Position numbers and translations under genes: made by a program. The notes beneath the pieces were generated by a model that worked only from the letters and a program-made list of their open reading frames with translations, searched no databases and was not told the origin of the DNA. A DNA stretch of 64,000 bases from Bacteroidales bacterium (GTDB taxonomy: Bacteria > Bacteroidota > Bacteroidia > Bacteroidales > UBA932). Shown piece after piece: positions 1 through 7,843 of the stretch (positions within the stretch are counted from its first letter, which is position 1; each line of letters begins with the position of its first letter). The stretch covers positions 1 to 64,000 of the forward strand of contig SUYN01000007.1 in NCBI GenBank assembly GCA_015060405.1, read 5' to 3'.

Positions 1-2
1 AC

Positions 3-557
3 TATATATTGAATATGCCTTCTCCGATAGACACGAGCATATTCAGTTACTCAAGATATATTCCGGTGATGCAGATCTCAGACAGCAAGTTTGATGACTT
101 CCAGAGTTATTTCAGGTTTCTCTATAAGGAAAGCAATGAGAAAAGCACATACCAGGATGATATTCTTCGCTCGATATTGTATGCCTTGATTCTGGAAATT
201 ACTGGAGAATATGACGCACAGTATAATCTTAACACCGGTGCCGGGATCAAATCTCACGACCTGTCCGATAAGTTCTTTCAGTTGCTGGCTGTCTATTATA
301 AAGAAAACAGAACTGTGCAGTTCTATGCAGACAAACTCAACATCACATCGAAGTATCTTACCACAGCGATAAAGAAGACAACCGGACGACCGGTTCTTGA
401 ATGGCTGCACGAGGCGGTATTGGTTGAAGCGAAGATGCTTCTCAAGACCACAGACCTGACGGTCCAGGAAATCTCCGACAGACTCAACTTTTCCAGTCCT
501 TCCGCCTTTGTCCAGTTCTTCAAGAAACATACGGGAACTACGCCGAAGAAGATTTGA
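3..557 (+). CDS. AraC-family transcriptional regulator, C-terminal part (cut by window edge)
   Basis: The frame is open to the left edge, so the N-terminus lies outside the window; the first possible start inside is a TTG at 9. From that TTG, 182 residues are visible. The C-terminal 95 residues form the double helix-turn-helix of AraC/XylS regulators: first HTH at about residues 103-126 and second at 151-181, ending in the typical FKKHTGTTPKK. The part before about residue 85 would be the end of an AraC-type sensor domain; the family is usually near 280-300 residues, so roughly a third is missing. It is convergent with the amidase gene and the two overlap by 20 bp at their 3' ends. The effector and targets are unknown. 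Confidence 0.88.
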   Translation, partial: YILNMPSPIDTSIFSYSRYIPVMQISDSKFDDFQSYFRFLYKESNEKSTYQDDILRSILYALILEITGEYDAQYNLNTGAGIKSHDLSDKFFQLLAVYYKENRTVQFYADKLNITSKYLTTAIKKTTGRPVLEWLHEAVLVEAKMLLKTTDLTVQEISDRLNFSSPSAFVQFFKKHTGTTPKKI

Positions 558-1140
558 AGTATAAACTTAATCCCTGCACAACGGTATATACTATAGATGT
601 TATCCCTTCTTCTGAAAGTAAATAATCTCGATTCTGTAAATTATCCATAAAGAAGTTTTCGATGAGGACTGCAGGACACAAGGAATGACGTAGGATATAG
701 AAGTTTTCTTCCCAGTCCGGATCTCCGTCGCGGGCATAGTCGGTGCGGATTACATGATTCATGAAGATCTGCTCTGCAGCTTTATAGAGGCAATCTGCAA
801 GCCGGTCCGATTCTGTTTGTCCTTTACAGGTGTAGCAGCTCCATCCGGTCGCATCAAGCCATTTTGATCCGTCTCCGGCGGCGTTGAGGTGTATGCTGAT
901 TAGAACTGTATTCTCGACACCTTCAGCCCGGCAAATGGCGTTTATTCGCTTGACACGGACATTTAGGGGAATATCTTCCGGTTCGGGTACAAGGATGTGG
1001 ACTGTATGGCTATGTTTATCAAGTTCGAGAGCCAGGTCTTTTACGAGTTGTCTTGTGTAGATTGCTTCGATGAGAGTTCCGTCCGGAGAACGCTTGCCAG
1101 GAGTGTTGAGGCCGTGACCATTGTCAAGTATAATGTGCAT
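538..1140 (-). CDS. N-acetylmuramoyl-L-alanine amidase (Amidase_3 type)
   Basis: Encodes 200 residues of a zinc-dependent amidase that would cleave the bond between N-acetylmuramic acid and L-alanine in peptidoglycan. The zinc ligands of the family are visible: His9 in DNGHG, Glu25, and His84 in SIHLNA; Glu161 in LIENFF is the expected catalytic glutamate. No signal peptide is evident and the protein is essentially the catalytic domain alone, so it may be cytoplasmic or leave the cell by another route. It is a single gene convergent with the AraC-type regulator. Domain assignment is firm; the biological role (cell-wall remodelling, recycling or a phage-derived lysin) is open. Confidence 0.88.
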   Translation of the reverse strand: MHIILDNGHGLNTPGKRSPDGTLIEAIYTRQLVKDLALELDKHSHTVHILVPEPEDIPLNVRVKRINAICRAEGVENTVLISIHLNAAGDGSKWLDATGWSCYTCKGQTESDRLADCLYKAAEQIFMNHVIRTDYARDGDPDWEENFYILRHSLCPAVLIENFFMDNLQNRDYLLSEEGITSIVYTVVQGLSLYFKSSSA

Positions 1141-1213
1141 TGTCTTTGGGGCGACGGCTCTGGGATTCCTCTGGCGAAGGTAGAGAAAATTTTAATTTTT
1201 CATGGAAAAATTG

Positions 1214-1221
1214 TAGATTTG
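1214..1221 (+). promoter_or_regulatory. -7 promoter element (TAnnTTTG) of a candidate small RNA
   Basis: TAGATTTG matches the Bacteroidota -7 consensus exactly. It lies in a gap with no plus-strand gene and points at a two-hairpin RNA that ends in a terminator at 1262-1300. The -33 region is AT-rich without a clear TTTG. Confidence 0.5.
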
Positions 1222-1226
1222 CACAT

Positions 1227-1301
1227 CGGTTGATGAAACTGCAACCGTTAATAATTCGTTTAGGCCTCACGCGTTTCAGTAACAAGTGAGGCCTTATTTT
1301 T
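1227..1301 (+). ncRNA. Candidate small RNA, about 75 nt, two hairpins
   Basis: The predicted start is 6-8 nt after the TAGATTTG element. The 5' hairpin pairs CGGTTG (1227-1232) with CAACCG (1242-1247). An AT-rich single-stranded linker follows, then a 9-bp stem AGGCCTCAC (1262-1270) with GTGAGGCCT (1286-1294) and a T-rich tail, which is terminator-like only in the plus direction. No open reading frame or known RNA family is recognised. The minus-strand neighbours are the amidase gene and tRNA-Cys, neither of which needs a plus-strand terminator. An untranslated remnant or a bare terminator is the alternative. Confidence 0.4.
1262..1300 (+). terminator. Rho-independent terminator ending the candidate small RNA
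   Basis: Nine-base-pair stem AGGCCTCAC/GTGAGGCCT with a 15-nt loop, followed by TATTTTT on the plus strand. On the minus strand the hairpin is followed by AAACGA, so it works only in the plus direction. Confidence 0.6.
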
Positions 1302-1332
1302 GAGTTCAGTATCAACTCAGTATCAATTTTAA

Positions 1333-1365
1333 TAGCAAACCCCTCTAGAAGCGCGTCTAGAGGGG
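1333..1365 (-). terminator. Terminator of tRNA-Cys
   Basis: On the minus strand a perfect 10-bp stem, CCCCTCTAGA (1356-1365) with TCTAGAGGGG (1340-1349), loops over 6 nt and is followed by TTTGCTATT. It begins 8 nt downstream of the tRNA 3' end. Confidence 0.75.
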
Positions 1366-1372
1366 TTGAGTG

Positions 1373-1443
1373 AGGTGCCTAGCGGAATCGAACCGCTGTA
1401 GCAGGTTTTGCAGACCTGTGCCTAACCGCTCGGCCAAAGCACC
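1373..1443 (-). tRNA. tRNA-Cys (GCA)
   Basis: A 71-nt cloverleaf on the minus strand. The acceptor stem pairs GGTGCTT with AGGCACC, the anticodon stem-loop is CAGGT-CTGCAAA-ACCTG giving anticodon GCA, and the T arm carries GGTTCGATTCC. The discriminator base is U, as expected for cysteine tRNA. The CCA end is not encoded. A short D arm (GCCGAGCGGTTAGGC) is present. A rho-independent terminator follows directly. Confidence 0.96.
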
Positions 1444-1511
1444 ATTTCCCGATTGGGATTGCAAATATAGGCACAAAAATCGACTTTACAAATTTTAATT
1501 CGATTTTTAAT

Positions 1512-1670
1512 CTACATCTTTTCAAATTCCGACTTGGGAGCGAAACATCTTGGGCAGAACCAGTCTTCTGGAAGTTCTTCGAACGGGGTTCCGGGAAGGA
1601 TTTCGCTCAATGGATCGCCTTGTTTGGGATCATAGATCCATCCGCATTTCTTGCACTTGTACTTTTTCAT
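1512..1670 (-). CDS. Rubredoxin
   Basis: A 52-residue protein whose gene is very short. It carries the two iron-binding knuckles of rubredoxin: Cys6-x2-Cys9-Gly near the start (KCKKCGW) and Cys39-Pro-x-Cys42 (CPRC) near the end, with the family's WIYDP and aromatic core residues (Trp11, Tyr13, Phe30, Trp37). It has the full normal rubredoxin length. It would pass single electrons in the cytoplasm, for example to rubrerythrin (9824-10366) in peroxide detoxification, although the two genes are not adjacent. It starts at the ATG at 1670, and the stop is followed by the tRNA-Cys promoter region. RlmI ends 94 bp upstream on the same strand. Confidence 0.95.
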   Translation of the reverse strand: MKKYKCKKCGWIYDPKQGDPLSEILPGTPFEELPEDWFCPRCFAPKSEFEKM

Positions 1671-1764
1671 ATCTCATGTGTTCAGTCAAGGGGCACAAAG
1701 CAACTGATATGCCAATGACGCAGAAAAGCACTTCCTCTACCTGATTCGCATCTGATGTTTCCTT

Positions 1765-2967
1765 CTACTCCACATACAGAAGGAGACCCTTGAGGTACTC
1801 ACCTTCCGGATGATAGATGTTGACAGAGTGGTCGCACGGCTGGTTCAGGCGGTCGAGGATGCGTACCTTGCGGCCTGTCTGGGCTGCAGCCGAGAAGACG
1901 GCAAGGGCGAAAGCCTCTTTGTCGACGACCTGCGAGCAGCTGTAGGTGAAGACAAAACCACCAGGAGCCACCTTTGAGATGGCAGCTGCATTGAGACGCT
2001 GATATGCCCTGAGGGCGTTCTTCAAGGCCCCCCTATGCTTGGCAAATGCAGGCGGATCGACTATCATAAGGTCATATTTCCCCTCCGGAACATCTCTCAA
2101 GTAGTCTATGGCATCGCAGCAGAGACTGGTGTGACGAGTGGAGTCGAAGCCGTTCAATGCGACGTTTCTGTCCACCATCATCATGGCCTTTTTAGAACTG
2201 TCTACAGAGTCGACATGAGCAGCTCCGTTATTTAAAGCATAGATTGAGAAACCACCTGTGTAGCAGAAGAGATTCAGCACATTACGTCCTTTGGAAAGGC
2301 TTCCCACCAATGCCCTGTTATCTCTCTGGTCAAGGAAGAATCCCGTCTTCTGCCCCTCGTTCCAGTTCACCATGAACTTATGCCCGTTCTCCTTCACGAC
2401 GAGTTCATTGTCCTTGAAGTCCTCGCGGCGGTACATATAGCCGTCTATCAGTTCCAGGCCGGCTTTGAAAGGAGCCGTTCCTGAGCTTTTGTCATACACG
2501 GCCTTGAGTGTTTCTCCATATACTTTCTGAAGGGCGGCAGTGATCTGTTTCTTGGCTCTGAACATGCCTACAGAATGCGCCTGCATGACACATACTCCGT
2601 CATAATAGTCGATGATCAGCCCCGGAAGGTTGTCTCCCTCTCCGTGGACAAGCCGGTAGCAGTTTGTCTGCGCGCCCTCTCCGAGGGGATGCAGACCCGC
2701 CGCCACACGTACCTGAAAGGCACGGGAAAGCATATCTTCCCAGAAATCGGGACGGAGTGCACTCTCATCGAAACTGAGCACCCTTACTGCGATGGAACCT
2801 ATCTGGTAATGTCCGCATGCCAGGAATTCACCATCAGAGGCATGTACGGACACCACATCTCCCTCAGCTGGTTCGCCCTGCACCTGTGCAATAGCTCCGG
2901 AAAACACCCATGGATGGAATCTGCGCAACGAGTCTTCCCTTCCCCTTTTCAACACTATCTTTATCAT
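1765..2967 (-). CDS. rlmI: Class I SAM-dependent rRNA methyltransferase, RlmI-like (PUA + methyltransferase)
   Basis: A 400-residue protein with an N-terminal PUA-like RNA-binding region (about 1-75), a central linker domain, and a Rossmann methyltransferase domain from about 200. The SAM-binding loop is LNLFCYTGGF (231-240), the catalytic-type motif is VDPPAFAK (303-310), and FTYSCS (340-345) contains the conserved cysteine region. This is the architecture of RlmI (YccW), which makes m5C1962 in 23S rRNA; specificity is inferred from the family. The start overlaps the stop of the upstream exonuclease by 4 bp, so the two are translationally coupled and probably follow glnN in one transcript. 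Confidence 0.88.
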   Translation of the reverse strand: MIKIVLKRGREDSLRRFHPWVFSGAIAQVQGEPAEGDVVSVHASDGEFLACGHYQIGSIAVRVLSFDESALRPDFWEDMLSRAFQVRVAAGLHPLGEGAQTNCYRLVHGEGDNLPGLIIDYYDGVCVMQAHSVGMFRAKKQITAALQKVYGETLKAVYDKSSGTAPFKAGLELIDGYMYRREDFKDNELVVKENGHKFMVNWNEGQKTGFFLDQRDNRALVGSLSKGRNVLNLFCYTGGFSIYALNNGAAHVDSVDSSKKAMMMVDRNVALNGFDSTRHTSLCCDAIDYLRDVPEGKYDLMIVDPPAFAKHRGALKNALRAYQRLNAAAISKVAPGGFVFTYSCSQVVDKEAFALAVFSAAAQTGRKVRILDRLNQPCDHSVNIYHPEGEYLKGLLLYVE

Positions 2968-3575
2968 AATATATTTTCTTCAATCAAAGGATTCTTGTCT
3001 GATCTCATAAGTCTGATGTACATCTCACGGCATACCCACGCATCTGTCGCTGCATAGCGGCACTGCGACTCTGAAAGCGTGCCAGCTTCCCAGTTTGAAA
3101 GCTGCTGGGTCTTGGATATGCGGAAACCGAGGATTATTCCGGCCATCTTCTTGACGCTCTTGTCTCTGATTCCATATTCCCAGACTATCTTCTGAAGGTC
3201 CACAAAGCCGCCTGGGACGAAATCACGGAGCTTCTGGAGGCCTCTGATGTCGTCATGGACAGCCGCTCCAGCCTTGATTATCCTGTCATCGGAGAGAAGG
3301 TTGCACAGTCTCCGGTGCATGCCCATGTTCTTGACACGGAAAAGGAAGGCCTTTTCAGGACCGGAAAGCTGAAGCAGGGACACCCCATAGCGCGGCTGGT
3401 TCGGCGAGAAGCAGGGACGGGTCTCGGTGTCAAAGCCGATGACCTTCTGGGAGCGCAGATACGCTATGGCCCTGTTGAATTCAGCACCGACACTGTCGAT
3501 CACGATTATCTTCCCCGGGAAGGACGCATATTCGAGTCTGTTCAACTCTTCATTACTTATAGTCTCAATAAACAT
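2964..3575 (-). CDS. 3'-5' exonuclease, DEDDy (RNase D/WRN-like) domain
   Basis: A 203-residue single-domain exonuclease. The DEDDy motifs are visible: Asp49 and Glu51 in GFDTETRP, Asp108/109 in AVHDDIRG, and Tyr174-x3-Asp178 in YAATDAW. There is no helicase or HRDC domain, as in the stand-alone Bacteroidota family. It probably degrades or trims nucleic acid 3' ends in the cytoplasm with two metal ions; the substrate (RNA or DNA) is unknown. It lies 30 bp downstream of glnN and overlaps rlmI by 4 bp, so an operon glnN-exonuclease-rlmI is likely. Confidence 0.87.
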   Translation of the reverse strand: MFIETISNEELNRLEYASFPGKIIVIDSVGAEFNRAIAYLRSQKVIGFDTETRPCFSPNQPRYGVSLLQLSGPEKAFLFRVKNMGMHRRLCNLLSDDRIIKAGAAVHDDIRGLQKLRDFVPGGFVDLQKIVWEYGIRDKSVKKMAGIILGFRISKTQQLSNWEAGTLSESQCRYAATDAWVCREMYIRLMRSDKNPLIEENIL

Positions 3576-3605
3576 AACAACACTCAGACACCTGATGCTC
3601 AGGCA

Positions 3606-5783
3606 TTAAAAAAACAATAGTTCACGATACTTAGGCAAAGGCCACATCTCGTCATCTATCAGCATCTCAAGATTGTCAGCACTGATGCGGACTTTGTCCA
3701 TCATACCCTTGACTTCCAGTGAATATACCTTCGCTCTTTCCGCAATCTCCTCTATCCTGTTAGCCTTCTTTCTTGCCTCGACCAACAGCTGCACGTCGGA
3801 GGATATGCGGTTTATATAGGATGATATCTGCTTCAATGTCTCGATCTCTGAGGCACAGTAATTCATGTATGCGTCACCGAATATATCCTTGAGGCCCTTG
3901 ATGTTCTCTATGAGGACATTCTGATACCTTACTGCGGCCGGAATGACATGATTCAGGCACATGTCGCCGATCACCCGCGCCTCTATCTGAAGCTTCTTGA
4001 CGTATGTCTCGTTAAGTATCTCAAATCTGGCTTCGACCTCGTTGGGAGCCAGCACTCCCACTTTGTCAAAGAGTTCTACGGTCTGCGGTTCGTTATACAC
4101 TTCATACGCCTGAGCCACATTCACTATAGGCCTCAATCCCCTTCTCTGCGCCTCCTGTTCCCATTCCCTGCTGTAGCCGTTGCCTTCGAACATGATGTCA
4201 CGTGATTCGGTGATGAATCTGCGGACTACAGTCATGACAGCGGCAGCCCGTTCTTCGCCGGCAGCTTCAAGGGCATCCACCTCAGCCCTGAATTCTCGAA
4301 GGCTCTCTGCCACGATCGAGTTAAGGACATATACCGACGTCGCCACATTCTGCGAGGCGCCTACAGCTCTGAATTCAAAGCGGTTACCGGTAAATGCAAA
4401 TGGCGAGGTCCTGTTCCGGTCGGTATTGTCAGGGAAGATTTCAGGAATAGAATTGACTATCTTTATGGACTCCAGGGCTGACGTCTCGGATTCGTTCACC
4501 TCATCCATCTCCATAATGGAACTGAAGACCTCATAGAGGGTGGATCCTGAAAACACCGACATCACTGCAGGAGGAGCCTCATCACCTCCAAGGCGGTAAG
4601 AGTTGCCGAGTGTGGCCACTGTAGCCATCAGCAGATAATGATGCCTGTGTACAGCCTTGAGCACTGAAGCATAGAATGACAGGAACTGGAGGTTCTTTGT
4701 TGGAGTTTTCCCCGGTGAAAGGAGGTTCACTCCCGTATCTGTCACTATGGACCAGTTGCAGTGCTTTCCGGAACCGTTGACCCCGTTGAAAGGCTTCTCG
4801 TGCAGGATGACCTTGAGATGATGTCTCTCTGCCACTTTCTGCATCACGATCATCAGCATCATGTTCTGGTCGATAGCCTTGATGGCGTCGCAATACACCG
4901 GGGCGCACTCGAACTGGTTTGGAGCGACCTCGTTATGTCTTGTCTTGAGAAGGATTCCCAACTTGTAGGCTTCGGTCTCGAAGTCTTTCATGAAACTGCT
5001 GACACGGGAAGGAATCGCACCGAAATAATGGTCTTCCAGCTGCTGGTCCTTAGCTGAGGTGTGCCCGATGACGGTCCTTCCTGTCATCCTGAGGTCCATA
5101 CGGGCATTGTAAAGTGACTCGTCAACAACGAAATACTCCTGCTCTATACCGAGATTCACCTTGACCGCCTTCACACTTTCATCAAAAAGATTTACAACGG
5201 AAGCGGCAGCTTCACTCAAGGCATGAAGCGACTTGAGGTTAGGCACCTTGGTATCGAGAGCCTCACCGGTATAAGACACGAAAACTGATGGTATACAAAG
5301 AGTCCCGTCCATTATGAATACAGGAGATGACGGATCCCATGCGGAATAGCCCCTAGCCTCGAATGTGTTTCTCAGACCTCCGTTCGGAAAGCTTGAGGCG
5401 TCCGGCTCCTGCTGGACGAGAGCGCTGCCGTTGAATTTTTCAAAAGCCTCACCGTTCTTGAATGATATGAAGGCCTCATGTTTCTCGGCAGTCGAGTCGG
5501 TCAGCGGCTGGAAGAGATGAGTGTAGTGAGTAGCCCCCATTTCCATGGCCCATGTCATCATGCCTGCTGCAATCTCGTTAGAGAGCCCTCTGTCAAGTTT
5601 TGCACCATACCTGACTGACGCAAGAACAGCCTCATAGGCCTCCTGAGACATGTAGTTACGCATTTTATCCAGGTCCAGAACATTGAGTCCGAAATAGTTG
5701 GACACCGGTCCATCTTCATCGTAGAAACGCCTGACATCATGCGCTGAAGCCTCATTTAAAGCTCTTTGTCTGAAAATAGCCAT
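3606..5783 (-). CDS. glnN: Glutamine synthetase type III (GSIII)
   Basis: A 725-residue protein, close to the usual 700-730 of GSIII and much longer than GSI or GSII. It contains the GSIII-type N-terminal region (RRFYDEDGPVSNYFGLNV), the YTHLFQPLT and KHEAF segments, and the ATP/metal core with EQEYFVVD (about 215-222), RHNEVAPNQFE, HEKPFNGVNGSGKH and NRTSPFAFTGNRFEFR. It condenses ammonium with glutamate using ATP in the cytoplasm and is the main ammonium-assimilation route of many Bacteroidales. It is transcribed divergently from the aminotransferase, with a -7 element at 5817-5824 and a leader of about 30 nt. The exonuclease and rlmI follow in the same direction. Confidence 0.96.
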   Translation of the reverse strand: MAIFRQRALNEASAHDVRRFYDEDGPVSNYFGLNVLDLDKMRNYMSQEAYEAVLASVRYGAKLDRGLSNEIAAGMMTWAMEMGATHYTHLFQPLTDSTAEKHEAFISFKNGEAFEKFNGSALVQQEPDASSFPNGGLRNTFEARGYSAWDPSSPVFIMDGTLCIPSVFVSYTGEALDTKVPNLKSLHALSEAAASVVNLFDESVKAVKVNLGIEQEYFVVDESLYNARMDLRMTGRTVIGHTSAKDQQLEDHYFGAIPSRVSSFMKDFETEAYKLGILLKTRHNEVAPNQFECAPVYCDAIKAIDQNMMLMIVMQKVAERHHLKVILHEKPFNGVNGSGKHCNWSIVTDTGVNLLSPGKTPTKNLQFLSFYASVLKAVHRHHYLLMATVATLGNSYRLGGDEAPPAVMSVFSGSTLYEVFSSIMEMDEVNESETSALESIKIVNSIPEIFPDNTDRNRTSPFAFTGNRFEFRAVGASQNVATSVYVLNSIVAESLREFRAEVDALEAAGEERAAAVMTVVRRFITESRDIMFEGNGYSREWEQEAQRRGLRPIVNVAQAYEVYNEPQTVELFDKVGVLAPNEVEARFEILNETYVKKLQIEARVIGDMCLNHVIPAAVRYQNVLIENIKGLKDIFGDAYMNYCASEIETLKQISSYINRISSDVQLLVEARKKANRIEEIAERAKVYSLEVKGMMDKVRISADNLEMLIDDEMWPLPKYRELLFF

Positions 5784-5816
5784 AATTTTTGCGGTTTAAA
5801 TTTGTCAAGTCGGACG

Positions 5817-5843
5817 CAAAGATAATAAAAATCGCTATCTTTG
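5817..5843. promoter_or_regulatory. Back-to-back divergent -7 elements for glnN (-) and aminotransferase (+)
   Basis: TATCTTTG occurs on the minus strand at 5817-5824 (towards glnN) and again on the plus strand at 5836-5843 (towards the aminotransferase), separated by 11 bp. The same 8-mer used twice in opposite directions makes a compact shared control region between two nitrogen-metabolism genes. No exact TTTG -33 box at the usual spacing was found for either; a TTTG on the minus strand sits 24 nt from its -7 element. Confidence 0.6.
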
Positions 5844-5879
5844 CCGCGCAAATAATAAAACGGATTAATAAAGTACCTG

Positions 5880-7082
5880 ATGGGAATGATTTCAAAAAGA
5901 GCCGTCCGGATGCCAGCCTCTGCAATCAGGAGACTTGTACCATATGCGGATGCAGCAAAGAAGGACGGAGTTAAAGTGTATCACCTGAACATAGGACAGC
6001 CGGACATCAAGTCCCCACATTGCGCCATAGAGGCCGTCCGCAACTTTGACCTCGATCACGTATCCTATTCACATTCAGCAGGTCTGATTGAGCTCAGGAA
6101 AGGATTGGTTGAGAAATATTACAGCAGGATAGGTATCGACATCGAGGTGCAGGACCTTATAATCACGGTAGCAGGAAGCGAGAGCGTCAACCTTGCACTC
6201 GCAATAGCCTGCGACGAAGGAGACGAGATCATCGTACTTGAGCCTTTCTACACCAACTACAACACATTCGCCTTCATGAACGGCATAACCCTGAAATCGA
6301 TCAGCACTGACATCAGAGACGGTTTCCAGGTCCCTTCCATGGACGAATTCGAGAAGGCGATAACAGACAGGACAAAGGCCATTCTGGTGTGCAACCCGGG
6401 CAATCCTACAGGCACCCTCTATTCAAAGGAAAGCATGCTGGCGCTGGGCGACATAGCACGCAGACACGGTCTTTTCCTCATCTCAGACGAGGTGTATAGG
6501 GAATTCTGCTACACGGATGAGCCGCATTTCTCCGCAATGAACATTCCGGACCTGGAGGATAACGTCATACTCATTGACTCCGTATCAAAGAGATACAACC
6601 TCTGTGGAGCCCGCGTCGGCTGCATCGTATCCAAGAACAAGGAGGTGATGAATGCGGCCATGAAATATGCACAGTCACGCCTCTGCCCTCCTGTCATAGG
6701 ACAGATCGCTGCAATAGGAGCTCTGGACACTCCGGATGAATACTTCAAGGCTGTAAGGGAGGAATACATCAAGCGTCGCGACTACATGATAGATGGCCTC
6801 AACAGCATTGAAGGAGTCTACACCCCTGTGCCGATGGGAGCCTTCTACACGATAGCTGAACTGCCGGTGGACGACACCGAGAGTTTTGCAAAGTGGCTCC
6901 TTGAGAATTTCCGTCTCGACAACGAAACCGTCATGATAACTCCGGCAGCATCCTTCTACGGGACTCCGGGAAAGGGACTGAATCAGGCCCGTATTGCCTA
7001 CGTCCTGGAAATAGACCAGATGAAGAAGGCATTGAAGATTCTTGAAGAAGGTCTGAAAGCTTATCCCGGACGGACGATCTAG
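5880..7082 (+). CDS. Pyridoxal-phosphate aminotransferase, class I/II (aspartate-aminotransferase-like)
   Basis: A 400-residue fold-type I aminotransferase. Visible PLP contacts are Asn172 in CNPGNPTGT, Asp203-x2-Tyr206 in SDEVYREF, the Schiff-base lysine Lys237 in DSVSKRYN, and Arg245 in GARVG; a substrate-carboxylate Arg near residue 371 (NQARIAY) is expected from the family. It would move an amino group between an amino acid and 2-oxoglutarate; the partner amino acid (aspartate, aromatic or other) cannot be read from the sequence. It starts at ATG 5880, about 36 nt after a TATCTTTG element, and is divergent from glnN, which supplies glutamine nitrogen. A strong terminator follows. Confidence 0.88.
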   Translation: MGMISKRAVRMPASAIRRLVPYADAAKKDGVKVYHLNIGQPDIKSPHCAIEAVRNFDLDHVSYSHSAGLIELRKGLVEKYYSRIGIDIEVQDLIITVAGSESVNLALAIACDEGDEIIVLEPFYTNYNTFAFMNGITLKSISTDIRDGFQVPSMDEFEKAITDRTKAILVCNPGNPTGTLYSKESMLALGDIARRHGLFLISDEVYREFCYTDEPHFSAMNIPDLEDNVILIDSVSKRYNLCGARVGCIVSKNKEVMNAAMKYAQSRLCPPVIGQIAAIGALDTPDEYFKAVREEYIKRRDYMIDGLNSIEGVYTPVPMGAFYTIAELPVDDTESFAKWLLENFRLDNETVMITPAASFYGTPGKGLNQARIAYVLEIDQMKKALKILEEGLKAYPGRTI

Positions 7083-7103
7083 CCATAAATAGTTACAAAT
7101 AGC

Positions 7104-7146
7104 AACAAAACAAATATGTTAACACCTAAAACATATTTGTTTTGTT
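7104..7146. terminator. Bidirectional terminator with a 17-bp perfect stem
   Basis: The arms at 7104-7120 and 7130-7146 pair perfectly over 17 bp with a 9-nt loop; A/T-rich flanks give a T-tract on both strands. It sits between the convergent aminotransferase and hydrolase genes and overlaps the hydrolase stop codon (7145-7147). Confidence 0.85.
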
Positions 7147-7777
7147 ATTTTATATTCAATACATTAAGTATCTCAAGGAGTACAATCGAGAAAACGTGTT
7201 CCTCCTCAGTGAAATGAGTCCCGTCATACCATTCAAAGGACTCTCCGAAGTACTTTTTCCATGTCCTTGCACTAACGATTCCGCTTTTTCGATAGTGGTC
7301 ACGCCTGCCGAAGAAGGCATGGAAATAGTCATTCCCACCTTTCGCCGGGCTATTGGCTATCGCGGCCTTCCTATGTCCGGAATAATTCTTCAGAGTTCTG
7401 TAGGTGAAATGCAACGGCTGCCTGTCCCCTTCTCTTGGACGGTATATACGGTCAAGCAAAGCAGTAATTCCGGGGATGAAGGTCATCCACGCAAGGCCAC
7501 TGAAGTACAAGGGAGCATTCAATGACGGCGAGATAAGGATATGGGGAATCCCTTTTATGCGTATGGCATGGAGGGCACCTAATGACTCGCCGATTATGAG
7601 TGATGGTGAAAGTTCGGTGACCCATCCGGCAATCTGTCCGGAGGCTGTCACAGGGTCAAAATCATATGTACGCACTATCACATCGACCCCTCTCGGGCCA
7701 AGTTCCTGACGGAGCAACGCCGGTATGCGGCTGTCTGCTCCTCCCCCCATGCCATGTATGTACAGTACATTCACCAT
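7145..7777 (-). CDS. Alpha/beta-fold hydrolase (YqiA/UPF0227-like)
   Basis: A 210-residue protein. The N-terminal strand and oxyanion region VLYIHGMGGG (4-13) and the nucleophile elbow GESLG (Ser65) fit a small alpha/beta hydrolase; His188 in DGTHFT near the C-terminus is the likely catalytic histidine. No signal peptide, so cytoplasmic. Family members include esterases and acyl hydrolases, and the substrate cannot be inferred. It is a single minus-strand gene; its start lies only 66 bp from the C1 peptidase start on the other strand, so the two share a divergent control region. Confidence 0.78.
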   Translation of the reverse strand: MVNVLYIHGMGGGADSRIPALLRQELGPRGVDVIVRTYDFDPVTASGQIAGWVTELSPSLIIGESLGALHAIRIKGIPHILISPSLNAPLYFSGLAWMTFIPGITALLDRIYRPREGDRQPLHFTYRTLKNYSGHRKAAIANSPAKGGNDYFHAFFGRRDHYRKSGIVSARTWKKYFGESFEWYDGTHFTEEEHVFSIVLLEILNVLNIK

Positions 7778-7780
7778 TTA

Positions 7781-7811
7781 ATTGCAAAGTTATATATTTT
7801 TCGTATCTTTG
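7781..7811 (+). promoter_or_regulatory. Promoter of the C1 peptidase gene
   Basis: ATTG at 7781-7784 (-33) and TATCTTTG at 7804-7811 (-7) are 19 bp apart, a good Bacteroidota promoter. It leaves a leader of about 25-30 nt before the ATG at 7844. Confidence 0.75.
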
Positions 7812-7843
7812 TGTCATATGTGCAAATTAATAAACACACTGAT

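Noticed and set aside
7754..7843. Upstream ATG extending the C1 peptidase by 30 codons
   Set aside because: The extension precedes the -33/-7 promoter and hides the signal peptide; the ATG at 7844 is preferred.
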